A stretch of 64,000 bases of DNA from Manduca sexta (GCF_014839805.1 NC_051119.1:9045245-9109244); one strand, 5' to 3'; positions 52,369 to 63,151 are shown, counted from the first letter of the stretch. Numbers and translations: made by a program. Notes: generated from the sequence alone by a model not told the origin.

Positions 52369-52580
52369 CTAGCTTTTGCTCGCAGCTTCGCCCGCGTGAT
52401 GGAGTTTTTCGAGATAAAAATCCCGTTATATATTTTCCCGGGACAGAAACCTTGCCTTTAACCTTCCCACGGTCTTAAACTAACTCCATACCAAATTTCA
52501 TAAAAATCCGTTCAGCACATTTTGAGAAAATCGATAACATACCGACAGACAGAAAGGGAGACTTTGTTTATAATATGTAT
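52369..52580 (-). mobile_element. Hel-1 Helitron, short form
   Basis: The plus strand begins CTAGCTTTTGCTCGCAGCTT followed by CGCCCGCGTGATGGAG, then TATATTTTCCCGGGACAGAA, CATACCAAATTTCATAAAAA and GAGACTTTGTTTATAATATG. It is the reverse-orientation sibling of the 50.07 kb copy. The exact 5' base is uncertain. Confidence 0.8.
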
Positions 52581-53291
52581 TTTAAAACATTATTTAATTA
52601 AGTAATCAGTAGAGTAGCGAATGCCGTAAAGTCAAGTATTAACTTTAGTAAACAGAAACTACGCAGTCGCGTATGAACGCTCGCCTTGAAAATATATAAA
52701 TTGTCTCTTACATTACAATACCGCGAATTGAAATATTATAAATTCAATATAAAATATTGTAGTCATATTTGGTATTTGATTTTTGCAATAACGGCTGGAT
52801 TTTTTTGATCCAATTATTATATGAATGAATAGTGAAAAATGTCCAGTGATTAAATTGTAACCTAAGTAACAATAATGTTTTAGATTGTAATGTCAATAGC
52901 AATAATACATCAAATTATTATACGTCAATATTAATAATATATCAGATAGTAATAAATATAAAATTATTTTATAACCTACAACTTTTTGACAGAATTATAT
53001 TTCACACAGCTAAAAACTTTCTCTAGAACGTGTCCCAAGAGTGGCGGGCAGTGTGGTCCCCCTAACGGAGCCCAGTTGGCACGACGCAAGCGTTACGAAT
53101 TTGACAGATAAGGGATTTCACCAGAACTTGTGACTGATGTCTGTTATTCAAGTTGTCGCGCGAGTTACGGGCGATAAGCGATTATATGTCATATTTCTTT
53201 GAATTAAACGTTCTTTTGGTAGAAATTTCTATATCTTTTCTCAGTTATAATTTCGGTTATGCCTAAAATAATTGCCTTTTTTTCCGGGCAG
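52581..53291. other. Unassigned stretch
   Basis: GC-richer patch at 53030-53170 (AAGAGTGGCGGGCAGTGTGG) between AT-rich flanks. No frame. Confidence 0.4.
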
Positions 53292-53495
53292 GACAAAATG
53301 ACGCCACTACACGTGATGAGAGATGATTACCCCTTGGCAGTTGACAGAATTATGCCGGCCTGCTGGAACCGAATATACACAGGCTGATCCCGGAACGCGA
53401 CACACTTACATGGGCCACTATGCCGGGTTTTAACACCTTGTGTACAGTGGTCGCTATCCGAGCCGGATATAAAATATATCCTACCACCAGCAAAT
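53292..53495 (-). mobile_element. Fam-B element, tail partly deleted
   Basis: GACAAAATGACGCCACTACA, GAGAGATGATTACCCCTTGG, CCGGCCTGCTGGAACCGAAT, ACACAGGCTGATCCCGGAAC, GGGTTTTAACACCTTGTGTA and CCGGATATAAAATATATCCT, ending ACCACCAGC. The GTAAGTGGAGTGGGGTCC part is deleted. Confidence 0.85.
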
Positions 53496-53811
53496 GCCTT
53501 TCAAGTTACCACTCAAGCAACCGCCAGATGTGGTGCGAATCTTCGATATAGGTACCGATAGATTTTACTGAAGTCTCTGCTTTGACTTTCTTTGCCAAGA
53601 CTGTCTGGAGCACTCTGATACTCGGATACCAGAACCCAATATTAAGCTACCCGGTATTTACGCCAGCACAAAATGCACTCATCTCTACCTAACACGCCAC
53701 TAAACACAATATTTAGATTTGTGCTAGGTTTTAATGTCATTATTTTAAAATCTAATTTTGAACCGTAATAATTAAGTTACATTTTATTTCATGGTTACTA
53801 CAAGAAGTCTA
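53496..53811. other. Unassigned stretch
   Basis: No feature recognised. Confidence 0.45.
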
Positions 53812-53893
53812 CTAAGCATAGGCGTTTTCTAAACATTTCCAGATCAACCTATTAAAAGCGACCTGAATTCCATTCCATAACAAAATAACCTTG
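53812..53893 (-). pseudogene. RTE LINE C-terminal relic
   Basis: TAAGCATAGGCGTTTTCTAA, ACATTTCCAGATCAACCTAT and TAAAAGCGACCTGAATTCCA line up with 47271-47350 of the RTE remnant, diverged. Only the last 25 or so codons are represented and the frame is broken. Confidence 0.55.
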
Positions 53894-54300
53894 ACCACGA
53901 CACGTGATATTACACCACGCCCTAAAAATAATGCCCCAGAGATTCGAAAAAGCAACCGTCGTTTATCGGTTTCCATGTTATACTTCGATCAAATACAGTG
54001 GTCGAACATTTGAATTATTATATGGCTTACAAGTTACCACCAAGTTTTTTTCGCGTAATATTAATTTGACGCCGCTGAAGACGTATGCTAATACATATGA
54101 AATTACTGATATGAAAACGAAAATTCGTAAAGATCTTTAAGTGTTCTTTAGAAGTAAAAGGCTTAAGGACTTTGACTAAAATTTGGCATATAGCTACATT
54201 ATCTCCTGGATTAACACATAGACTACTTTTTAACCAGGAAAAGAGTATTATTGAAATTTTATACGTGAGATGGTCCTTCACGAACTTAGATTTTATTTAC
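53894..54300. other. Unassigned stretch
   Basis: Opposite-strand frames of 78 and 84 codons overlap at 54027-54140. No motifs, so not called. Confidence 0.4.
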
Positions 54301-54578
54301 TAACCCCCTTATTCATAGACGTTATTTATCCAAGGACGGAGTATTGCTGTGATAACAAGTCTGTTTCTCAGTACTAACGGCATGGCAGCCTTCGCAGTGC
54401 GTAGACATAGGGCCGTTGTGATTGGCTAATATTGAGATACAACTTGAATGTAATTGACTGTCCGATAAACAAAGCTGAACAAACAGCAAGCTGTCAGATA
54501 AACAAAGGTGAGAAACAGACTTGTTACCACAGCAATGCTCCGTCCTTAAATAAATAACGTCTATGAATTAGGGGGTTA
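54301..54578. mobile_element. TA-flanked MITE with 70-bp inverted repeats
   Basis: Arms 54301-54370 and 54509-54578 are complementary over 70 bp with about five mismatches (TAACCCCCTTATTCATAGAC against GGGGGTTA at the right). If the outer TA is the target duplication, the element starts ACCCCC, as in some Tc1/mariner-derived MITEs. The interior has no frame. Confidence 0.88.
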
Positions 54579-55234
54579 GATTATTTTCTTAATAACCTTC
54601 TTATATCAAATCTATGAGCATTCTCCACGTATTACCAACTTAAATAACTTTACTATATGAATTACAAAGAATAGCTTCTAAAATCCTATAACTTTTAAAT
54701 AAGCCTTTTAATTAAAAGAGCAATGCAAAAAGATTTCTCTGTACTAACCTTTAGGTTAGGTTTAATTTGTTCGTAATTGTCTTGAGCCAAAGAAACTATT
54801 TAACACCGTTTATAGAATTCAGTTCTTAAGATTAAATTAAAACCCTTAGCGTCTTTTGGTCTGTAACCTTTATAGTATTAGTTAATAAAGTTGTAAATCG
54901 GCTGAAGTTTCGGATTAAAAATCTTCATCAATTATAACTACTCCAAGAGCTCTAGGCGCACTTCTATCTAGTCCTTCTTGATAACAGTATGGCGTTATAA
55001 TATTTTATAAACCTCTTAAACTTCAAAACTATGGTAAATAAAATTGCTGTTAAAAATGAGACTCACTAGATGTTATGATAAGCTTTTTGTTCAGAATACG
55101 ATGTACGGAAATATAAAAATATAGTTTTGGCATTCGTTGTTTCATTATTTGTTATTAAAAGTATATGTGATATTTGCGGGTAGTCATTTACCATCATGCA
55201 GTTAACTTGCTCACGTCATCCATTTCTATTAAAA
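54579..55234. other. Unassigned stretch
   Basis: AT-rich, no feature recognised. Confidence 0.45.
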
Positions 55235-55330
55235 CTAGTGACGCGCCTCAGCTTCGCAAGGTAGTACTAATTATCCCAGATGATTTCTAGTAGTCCAATC
55301 GTTCGCATACCTCACGGGATCAACCATTGG
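55235..55330 (-). mobile_element. Hel-3-like Helitron 3' end fragment
   Basis: CTAGTGACGCGCCTCAGCTT, then CGCAAGGTAGTAC, resembles the Hel-3 3' hairpin plus CTAG in reverse. The remainder of the element is not recognisable. Confidence 0.5.
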
Positions 55331-55569
55331 GCTTGTCTAAAAATTAATTATCTTAAAATTTTATTATTTTGCTTGAGTTATTTTTTTGGAGTCGATAGAG
55401 AACATGCATATACTCATATTTTTATTATATATAGGTGAATATGCTCTCTCGCGGCAGATTCACGACATAATTTATGATCATCATCATCATCGCTCATAAT
55501 CCATGACTGAACAGTAATGCGTGAGAATTTCTTTATAGCCTTTTTTGTCTCCGTCGGTAGAAACGTGTG
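55331..55569. other. Unassigned stretch with short ATC repeat
   Basis: GATCATCATCATCATCGCTC at 55479 is a minor simple repeat. Confidence 0.4.
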
Positions 55570-55772
55570 ATGGTATAATATATTCACTCCACTGCGCTTG
55601 TCCTCCTGAGACATAACATGTGAAGTCTCATAATGCCCAGAAATTACGCTGCAATGTCCTTCAAACCGGTACTCAATAGTACATACATACCGCTGCTTGG
55701 CGGTAGAAATTGACATTACGGTGTTAACTACTCAGAAAGCTCGACCTCGCACAAAAGAGACCTAGAACCAGT
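55570..55772 (-). mobile_element. Fam-A element, tail part missing
   Basis: TTCACTCCACTGCGCTTGTC, CTCCTGAGACATAACATGTG, TGCAATGTCCTTCAAACCGG, GCTTGGCGGTAGAAATTGAC and AGAGACCTAGAACCAGTTA. Its 5' tip faces the 5' tip of the next fam-B, only about 10 bp away. Confidence 0.78.
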
Positions 55773-55781
55773 TAGTGAGTT

Positions 55782-56025
55782 TGCTAGTGGTAGGAGGTAT
55801 TTAATATCCGCCAGGATAGCGATCACCGTACACAAAATGTTAACCCTACCATAGTGGCTCACGTAAGTGTGTCGCGTTCTGGTATCAACCTGTGTATCTG
55901 GTTCCAACAGGCCGACATAATTTTACCAACTGCCGACTAGCAATCTCTCGTCAGTCGAATTGTTAGACTCCACTCCACTTACTACAGTACATTAGGGTCA
56001 TTTTACCGTGTTCATATACAAAGAG
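55782..56025 (+). mobile_element. Fam-B element, full length
   Basis: GCTAGTGGTAGGAGGTATTT, ATCCGCCAGGATAGCGATCA, CGCGTTCTGGTATCAACCTG, AGGCCGACATAATTTTACCA, CTCTCGTCAGTCGAATTGTT and TTTTACCGTGTTCATATAC. Moderately diverged. Confidence 0.82.
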
Positions 56026-56347
56026 ACCAACGACTTCAGTAAATCAAATGACGATTTCAGTTACTCAAATGTCAGCTCGTGCGGAATATTTTCCCAAGCC
56101 GCAGCTAAATTTACAACTTGTCGCATTATGGTCAGTCAGTTCGCCGCTAACACCGGTAAGTGAACACGGTAATTCTGACGACGGGCTGCAGCCACACGGA
56201 CCACGACTCACATCTAACACGTTTGCTTCGTACTTTATATTTTGAACTTTATCTACATGTGAATCCTTTTAAATGTCTCATTGCAGTTTTGGCTATATCT
56301 GTTTGTTAATTAACAATGGGCGTTGGCTCTTCTATTTGGTTAATACA
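56026..56347. other. Unassigned stretch
   Basis: A 65-codon frame at 56048-56245 has no motif. Confidence 0.4.
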
Positions 56348-56490
56348 TTTTTTTTATTGCTTTGAATGGCGACGCGAGCTTGTCGTTTGCTTCATGGTAA
56401 GCAATACTACCGCCCATAAACAGTAGAAACACCATCCAAAAAATTTAATTATTATTGTTTGGTATTCCACTGCGCTTGTTACACTTACGA
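56348..56490 (-). mobile_element. Fam-A 3' half
   Basis: T9ATTGCTTTGAATGGCGACG, CGAGCTTGTCGTTTGCTTCA, GGTAAGCAATACTACCGCCC and AACACCATCC, then ATTCCACTGCGCTTGTTAC. It is followed by a reverse-complementary fam-A fragment at 56550-56632. Confidence 0.72.
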
Positions 56491-56549
56491 GTACTACGAT
56501 GTAGATCCATCTATTTAATTTCGAAATGGACGTCTTAAAATTTTGCGTC

Positions 56550-56632
56550 AAATATAGGTTGGTGTTGCTATTGTTTGTCTTATCATCAAGCTGGGACATG
56601 CTCGTTTCGTCACCCCTGCTTCTAAAAGCTAA
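56550..56632 (+). mobile_element. Diverged fam-A 3' fragment
   Basis: ATATAGGTTGGTGTTGCTAT, TGTTTGTCTTATCATCAAGC and GACATGCTCGTTTCGTCACC correspond to the forward fam-A tail. With the previous entry it forms an inverted pair. Confidence 0.5.
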
Positions 56633-57608
56633 ATTGTAGTTTAACATTTAGCGTTCCTTCCCTAGATTTGGCAAACATCTCAGCCCCTCAACAATATCAG
56701 AAATACACTTCAACAGTCAATCGCCATCTATCACCAAGGGTCTCTGCATCGATCCCATTCCGTGACCTCATCCCGGCAGAAAACAAACCTGACAGATCAT
56801 TAATTTTGCCTGACCTACCGTGTTTTCGAACGCTGTACTAATGCTTTCCTGCAATAACAACGTTTTTGTTCAATTGAGGAAAATGCTTCAGAAAAATCAT
56901 ACGGTGTACAGCCAAAATAAATGGGCGAATAAATATGGCTGTCATTTAACGTGGAATTGGTATATTGTATATATTTAGAGAATGCTGTATGCTTTCAATT
57001 AACATATACTTTGTGTAAATATACTAAATTAGAAAATAAATAAACCACTGTGAGTTTTTGAAAATAACAATTCGTTATCACAAATATTTTAGCGGAGTAT
57101 TCAAATATATACTGTGTAAAAGGCCTTAAATGTGGTAAGGCTAGCATGATCAAATTCCCAGAAACCTGTGATTTAAGAATTCTAAAACCCCAAAAAAAAT
57201 TCTGCACGACCTAAAATCTATCTAATATATATCTAATCACGACCTAATGTAACCTAAAACATTTAACAATTTAACGATACCTCTACTAAACTAAAACGAT
57301 CTCTATTATACAACGACCCAATTGTTTTCTTTCATCTAACTGACCTGCATTGTACTGCTAGTATCCATCACATACATTACATTAATGATCTAAATAATCT
57401 TATAAATTAACTACAGACTTGGCTGTTTGTTTACTTTACACTCGCAAGTGCAATTAAGCGGGCGTAAACAGCGCCGCGTGTTGCGTTGACGCGGCCACCC
57501 AAAAGTTTTTATATCATGGATATAATTTAATGCTGGCACTTGGCATAATCGTCAAAACATTTGCGTTGTTTAGTCAAAAATCACCCTTGTCTTCCATATG
57601 TAGATAGT
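56633..57608. other. Unassigned stretch
   Basis: GC-richer at 57460-57500 (GGGCGTAAACAGCGCCGCGT). A 70-codon minus frame at 56995-57207 lacks any motif. Confidence 0.4.
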
Positions 57609-57637
57609 TGACGTCACATTGGCCAAATAATGCAAAT
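57609..57637. promoter_or_regulatory. CRE, CCAAT and octamer motif cluster
   Basis: TGACGTCA (57609-57616), ATTGG (reverse CCAAT) and ATGCAAAT (57630-57637) fall within 29 bp. These are consensus sites for ATF/CREB, NF-Y and POU factors. No gene start is visible nearby, so function is speculative. Confidence 0.2.
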
Positions 57638-57738
57638 ATCCGCTTAAATACACAATGTGTAGTGCCACCATAATGTTATGGTGTTATGGTTTGCATGTGC
57701 AAAGGCGTACCTTATTTCCTACTATTTCTGATTTTTTA

Positions 57739-57915
57739 CTAGCTTTTGCTTTTGCTTCGCCCGTGTCCTAGAGTTTTTTTCCGCGATAAAAGTCCTACTA
57801 TATAAAGTATCCCATGGCCTTCCCAGGGTCTCAAATTTAATCGAAATGCTGTCTATAGATTTTGAATTTATCTCATTCAGACAGACTTACTGACGCGGTG
57901 GAGGACTATATTATT
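57739..57915 (-). mobile_element. Hel-1 Helitron, degraded short form
   Basis: CTAGCTTTTGCTTTTGCTTC then GCCCGTGTCCTAGAG, GATAAAAGTCCTACTATATA, CTTCCCAGGGTCTCAAATTT and TCATTCAGACAGACTTACTG. The hairpin is weakened by substitutions. Confidence 0.65.
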
Positions 57916-58632
57916 AACCAAATTCCAAAAAAGAAGATTTTCAATTTATGGGTAAGGATAAACTAAATGGCAAATGTATTTCTTACAAAACTTAAAAAAC
58001 TTATATCCTATGGTTCTGCAACTAAATTTTGATACAAATAAATACTACTATTACTCAGAATGGCAAAAAAAATGAATGTAATAATCAGAGATATGGACTT
58101 TATATAACACTAAATAAATAATCAAAGTAAACCTTCGTACTCATCAATAATCACATTTTGACACATGACACGCACATAAACAGAAAGTTGAAGTTTCATT
58201 ATATGAATATAGAAAATGTGCTCCATATTTTAAGTCCGTACAGGATTGAAGATTGTCTCTCCTCAGTTGTTACCTAATGGTGTTACCGAGCGCATCTCTA
58301 AACACACTTGTTTCCATATTTATTACCACATAAAAAGCTTTATTTCCATCTGTCGCAAGACCTCCATTGCTCGCACTAAAGGCGCCTAACGCGTCTCATC
58401 GTGAAACATTACAATTAATTATACAATCTTTGATGATATTTATGAGATAATTAAATGTTTTATTACCTTAATATGTGTTAAACTGGAGGTCGTCTTGTGT
58501 TTTTTAATACGCGTTGATGATTGGGTCGTTTCAATGGTAAGTGTAATAAAAACAAACCTATCAAATGACTACGCTACTGCGAGACATGATGCTGGGTGTC
58601 GAGAATTCATGCTATTTATAAACTAATAGTAT
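57916..58632. other. Unassigned stretch
   Basis: No frame or repeat recognised. Confidence 0.45.
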
Positions 58633-59190
58633 AATGATTTCTTATGTTTACGCGAAGATTTGACATTAAAATTAAACTATTTTTCGAATTTTATCGCGGT
58701 TTTTTATATTTAAATTTTCTCCCGATGTTTCGAAGACTTTGCAGCCTTCGTGGTCACGGAGCAGCCTGAGGTGTTGGTCATCCGCAAAGTCAAAGTTACA
58801 AGATCTACTTACATTTTCAATTATACTATTTTTTTTTTTTTTAGCTGATGGTGGTCCGATCTACGCAGAATGAGCTCACAGTATCTTGATGTCGGGCAGC
58901 CGGCTTTTGGGTTCCGATTTGATTAAATAGAACTGGATTCCAGGCTTATGCAAAGTTCCCACCATCTTCTCTATTGAAATATCGGATGTTTTTTAATTTC
59001 AACAGCCCCGCCAATCATCCTAGGCAGGAATCGGTGTTTTTTGGCAAGGATTTGTGGCTTAAAGGCACAGATAATGATTGGAGCCTCCTTAAAAGTGTTC
59101 AGCGATTGCAGACTACGAAGTCTACAAACTCGAGAGAAAATTATAGTATAAAAACCGCGAAAACATCCTAAATAATAGTTTAATTTTAAA
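58633..59190. mobile_element. Fam-G inverted pair with 320-bp centre
   Basis: A forward fam-G arm (58633-58775: TTTCTTATGTTTACGCGAAG, TTTTCTCCCGATGTTTCGAA, GCAGCCTTCGTGGTCACGG) and a reverse arm (59096-59190: GCAGACTACGAAGTCTACAA, CTCGAGAGAAAATTATAGTA) flank a centre. The centre has a T14 run and GGGCAGCCGGCTTTTGGGTT. The centre could be the element's own unique region; its 65-codon frame shows no motif. Confidence 0.6.
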
Positions 59191-59285
59191 ACTAATAGTA
59201 ATTAGATACGGACAAAATTCATAAACGATTTTGTTCGACGTTTGCCGATGGATACCCAAAAGCAAATTAAGTATGTTTAAATTTC

Positions 59286-59375
59286 GAACAGGCCGGCGTA
59301 ATTGTGTCGACTGGCGAGGGATAATCATCTCTCATCAATAGATAGCCTGTGAACTTATTATTAGGTGCCTTAAAA
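59286..59375 (+). mobile_element. Fam-B tail module, diverged
   Basis: ACAGGCCGGCGTAATTGTGT, CGACTGGCGAGGGATAATCA and CTCTCATCAATAGATAGCCT, then TTATTAGGTGCCTTAAAATT. It starts at the common module boundary. Confidence 0.65.
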
Positions 59376-60124
59376 TTATTTTTGGATTACAACGCACAGG
59401 GACTGAAGTGATCAATTTATTTTAACAACTGCGGGAACTTGCGGCCTCACGGTAGTGGTATTAAAGGGATAGGCAGCGAGATTGGTGTTATAGAATAAAA
59501 ATACATATTAAGGTATAAGGTAGGCGGCTTTTGACAGGTCCGTCAGGATATCTTAGGGAAGGTCTATGTTCAGCATTGAACTTCATGTGGCTGATGTCAG
59601 TAGGCACTTCACTCTCAATATTACTGCATTTAACACCTTGTGCCTCTCAAAACTTCTATCCAATCTTCTACCTACTTCTCATAACATTTGCTACCTTTAT
59701 ACATCTCACCGTCTCCAAAACCTACTTTATTCTATCAAGTCATTTGTTACGCACTAGCGTGACGTATTTATGCATCTATTCATCTCCTAAATGGATAGAA
59801 ATCTTTAGATTAATGCGACAGATTTAATTACAAACCGGCTGAATGGTATGTGTTGTGAGGTCACACATGAGTGATGTAATCTTGAGCTTTAGTGCTTCGG
59901 AAATTGGTACGAACTAAAGTAAAAATATCTTTTGAACTCTTATTGGCTTAATAATATCAACGCTGCAGTAGAGAAGAGTCTATATAACCCGATGTCTACT
60001 GGCTTCCTTTTCATTATTTATGTAAAATTAGAACGATTTGTAGACCACATTTATGCATGTTAGTACCTATATGTTATGTTAGGTTACCCTTTGGATTTCA
60101 CTATTCGCCACTGCAATGCTGTAT
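59376..60124. other. Unassigned stretch
   Basis: Overlapping plus frames of 98 and 63 codons at 59531-59827 show Ser/Leu/Thr-rich low-information translations. No family recognised. Confidence 0.35.
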
Positions 60125-60250
60125 TTAAAACTATCCCAATGCTGGGCACGGGTGTTTTCTACTTCTTAGATGATTTAGGCACCAGACTACACTACTTCGG
60201 GTTATTAGACCTTTGAAATTCTTACGTATATAGATTTTCTCACGAAGTTG
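60125..60250 (-). mobile_element. Possible SINE-C relic
   Basis: ACTATCCCAATGCTGGGCAC, GGGTGTTTTCTACTTCTTAG and GATTTTCTCACGAAGTTG follow SINE-C order in reverse at low identity. Weak assignment. Confidence 0.35.
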
Positions 60251-60271
60251 AATCTGATAATATGACCTTCC

Positions 60272-60480
60272 TCGGGGCAATTCTTATGCATTCGCTCACC
60301 ACACCGAATGGGCTATCAGAGCTCGATAACATTTCCCTTCCTTCTCTTCTCCGCCTATCTTAAAGCAAGGCTCCTTCCACCACACTCCCCTGCCCCAAAT
60401 TCTCTCCCAACTCTCCTCCCAACTTTTCCCATCTGTGCACCACATCTTGTACCACTGTACTATCGGGGCTGCGTATCAAA
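60272..60480 (+). mobile_element. LINE 3' UTR fragment related to 32.1 kb
   Basis: CCTCGGGGCAATTCTTATGC, CTCACCACACCGAATGGGC and then a long pyrimidine-rich tract (CCCTTCCTTCTCTTCTCCGC) repeat the layout of the 32.14-32.56 kb element. The poly(A) end is not seen. Opposite-strand frames here reflect composition. Confidence 0.55.
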
Positions 60481-60739
60481 TAGCATAGCCCCCTCTCTCG
60501 TACACTTGACACCCCAATTGTGAAACATATACACATACATAACATATAACACTCATTGGAATAAAAAGAAAAAAACTAAATAAGACCTTATTTGAAACCT
60601 TCTATTTCTATTTTCTCCCCTACCGCTACTTACGATCGAAATCCGTACTTAAACAGCTAATCCGTACTTAGCTCGCGTTTAATGTTTTAATAGTAAGAGA
60701 TACTAGAGTGCGTGTCGCACGCGAAATGATTTGCATATT

Positions 60740-60825
60740 TTATTCAGCTGGATGACGAGACGAGCAGGTCACTCGCCTGATGCAAACACGCGTAACAGCG
60801 GCAATGGCCTTTGATACTTATCGGC
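60740..60825 (-). mobile_element. Diverged fam-A-type tail
   Basis: GCTGGATGACGAGACGAGCA, GGTCACTCGCCTGATGCAAA and CACGCGTAACAGCGGCAATG recall the tail of the fam-A superfamily in reverse. Confidence 0.4.
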
Positions 60826-61887
60826 TTAGCTTTGTTAAATGAAATAGTATGAATTACTACATATATTCCTTGTTACCGGTCCCTATCTCATGTGTGGTCG
60901 GCACAAACTTTTAAGAACGTTGCAGGAAATGTTTGGTTTTGTTTTTACAATGAGATACTTTCGTGTCGCCAACGCCCTTTGGTAATGTTAGAAAATCATA
61001 CTCTAACCATACGTTTATGGATCTCAAACACCGAACTTAGAGTCACAGCAGGCATACCTACTTGAAAATAAAAAAGCAAACAAGTACCAAAAAAATCTTT
61101 CAATATATCTACAAAATTTCTCTCTGTAGTTAGAGTGACAGTGTTTACGATAGAGCATTTATTTTTAACTCGTTTGTAAACAAAACAGAATACAATAAAT
61201 TGAATTTGAATTTGGAACTCCCATAAAGCATTGTCCAATCAGGAAAACGATTTCAGGCTCCGATTTATCCTTGTCTATTGACATTTAAAAATGTAGTTTT
61301 TGAATTCGACGAAATATCAACTTTGAATCTAATGGTGAATGCAATACAGCCCAAATATATTTATCGATTAAATATAAAAAATAATTAATTAAAATCTGAA
61401 TTTTTGTCTCATTGGAAATTTATGATAGAAGCAAATTAGTGATTAGATAAAATAAAAATTAATAACAATTTTTCTAGAGGAGATTGGTAACGTGCGCTAA
61501 TAATATTGGGAAAATGAATGTCCTATCTCCTCTAACTTTACACTTAGTTTTCAATACAGGTAAATAAAGTATTCCTTTAATCCCTTAAAATAAACTTGAA
61601 CTGTTAATTTAAGTCTTTTTTTGTACAATTACCGCTGATAATGAATTCGAACGCATGAAGTAATTGCAATTTAATTAAAATCAAGATCTCTGTGCCTTGT
61701 TGATTTTTGGTTTATTTTTTTCTCACTTGAGACCCAGACTTTATGGTATCGGTCTTGATCTCAGGTCTCTGGTCTCTGGTCTTGAATACTCAGGTTTACA
61801 TTTTACGTATACAGGATGGCTTTAAAAACGGACCACTTTAAATAGTCCAGTTGTTGTATACAGGGTGTTCTTGAGACGAGTCAGTAG
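60826..61887. other. Unassigned stretch
   Basis: GGTCTCTGGTCTCTGGTCTT at 61763 is a short imperfect tandem repeat. The 80-codon minus frame at 60996-61238 has no motif. TATACAGGGTGTTC near 61857 is probably the outer edge of the following foldback. Confidence 0.4.
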
Positions 61888-62172
61888 GAGCAACTACCTT
61901 AACCACTGTAGCTACAAAGAAACTTTCTTAGGAGAATTTCCATCATTTTTGAAAACATTAAAATCAGTGCAAACGGATTGTGAAAAATTGTACAGTCAGC
62001 AAGCAATATCGATTGGCACCAAAAGATGTTTTTTTGTATAAATTAGCCATTTGCTTGTTGTCTGTATATATTTTTTTAAATTCTATGAATTCAGATCCTA
62101 GCGTCTTCAAGAATGGTGGACAGTCTCCTAAGAAAGTTTTCTTGAAGCGACAGTGATTAAGGTAGCTGCTCT
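61888..62172. mobile_element. Foldback element with ~68-bp arms
   Basis: Arm 61888-61955 (GAGCAACTACCTTAACCACT, AACTTTCTTAGGAGAATTTC) is complementary to 62104-62172 (CTCCTAAGAAAGTTTTCTTG, GTGATTAAGGTAGCTGCTC) with scattered mismatches. About 150 bp of AT-rich loop separate them. No transposase; probably a MITE. Confidence 0.75.
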
Positions 62173-62281
62173 CGATGCCCCATCTTAAAAATCCATTTGT
62201 AAAAGGAAGAAATAACACGATCAATTCATTGCTATTTGCTAAATTTCCATCGATATTAAGTGGAGTATTTTTATCTTTCTA

Positions 62282-63121
62282 TCTATACTTATAATAAATC
62301 TGTAGAGAGGTCAATTCTGTATATGATATATATTTCCAAAATAACTATCAGGGGGTGATTAGGGATCGATACTGATGCCAAAAATGCAATTAGTAAAATT
62401 TTTGTCTGTCTGTCTGTCTGTATAACCGTTATAGAAACAAAAACTACTCGACGGATTTTAACGAAACTTGGTACAGTAATTTTTCATACTCCTGTGCTGG
62501 TTATAGTATACTTTTCATCACGCTACAATTAATAGGAGCAGAGCAGTGAAGGGAAATGTTGGGAAAACGGGAGAAGTTACTCCATTTTTTAAGCTTCCGT
62601 CGCGTGTGCAACCTTAATGGTTAAAGCTACACAGAAATCATGTATGACGGAAATGTTCTCCTTAAGATTATGTAAAAAATATCCCACGACAGCATGTGTC
62701 TATCTTTTATGGTTGACTCACAATAACACGTGTAAGTCCCGATAGCTTAGCAGTTCGAAGCTTTCTCATTATATTTGTCTACTCTTACGTTTATAACACT
62801 CTCAGTCATCCCTAATTAAAAAAGTTAACATTATTAAATATTCCATAAAAAGAATCATAGAAATCGGTATAGAAACACCAAAGTTATACATGAAATACGC
62901 TAATAATAAGCCATCATGCGTGAATACTGAATCATGCTATAAGGATTATTTTTGTATATATATAGGGTCGCGAACGCACAGGCAGGCAGCTTGCTTGGCA
63001 CCTAGAGGCTAGCGAATCACCTAGCGAGTAGCTTCGTAAAACGAACATTCTCGAACGTTCGCGACCGGCTCCATTTTTGAAGTCCGAAATCCACGCGGGC
63101 GAAGCTGCGAGCGGAAGCTAG
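62282..63121 (+). mobile_element. Helitron, full length, divergent Hel-1 relative
   Basis: Begins A|TCTATACTTATAATAAATCT. It contains a (TGTC)n tract near 62402, AACTACTCGACGGATTTTAA, then a block matching Hel-1 (CATCACGCTACAATTAATAG, GAGCAGAGCAGTGAAGGG, AAGCTTCCGTCGCGTGTGCA). It ends with hairpin CGCGGGCGAAGCTGCGAGCG and GAAGCTAG|T. 840 bp, no Rep/helicase frame. Confidence 0.85.
62965..63067. repeat. GC-rich palindromic island inside the Helitron
   Basis: GGTCGCGAACG (62966-62976) and its exact reverse complement CGTTCGCGACC (63056-63066) enclose about 80 bp that are markedly GC-richer than the surroundings and contain repeated GCTAGCG/CCTAGCG-type motifs. No clear target duplication. Confidence 0.6.
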
Positions 63122-63151
63122 TTTATGTATAAATCATTTGAAATTTTAGTT

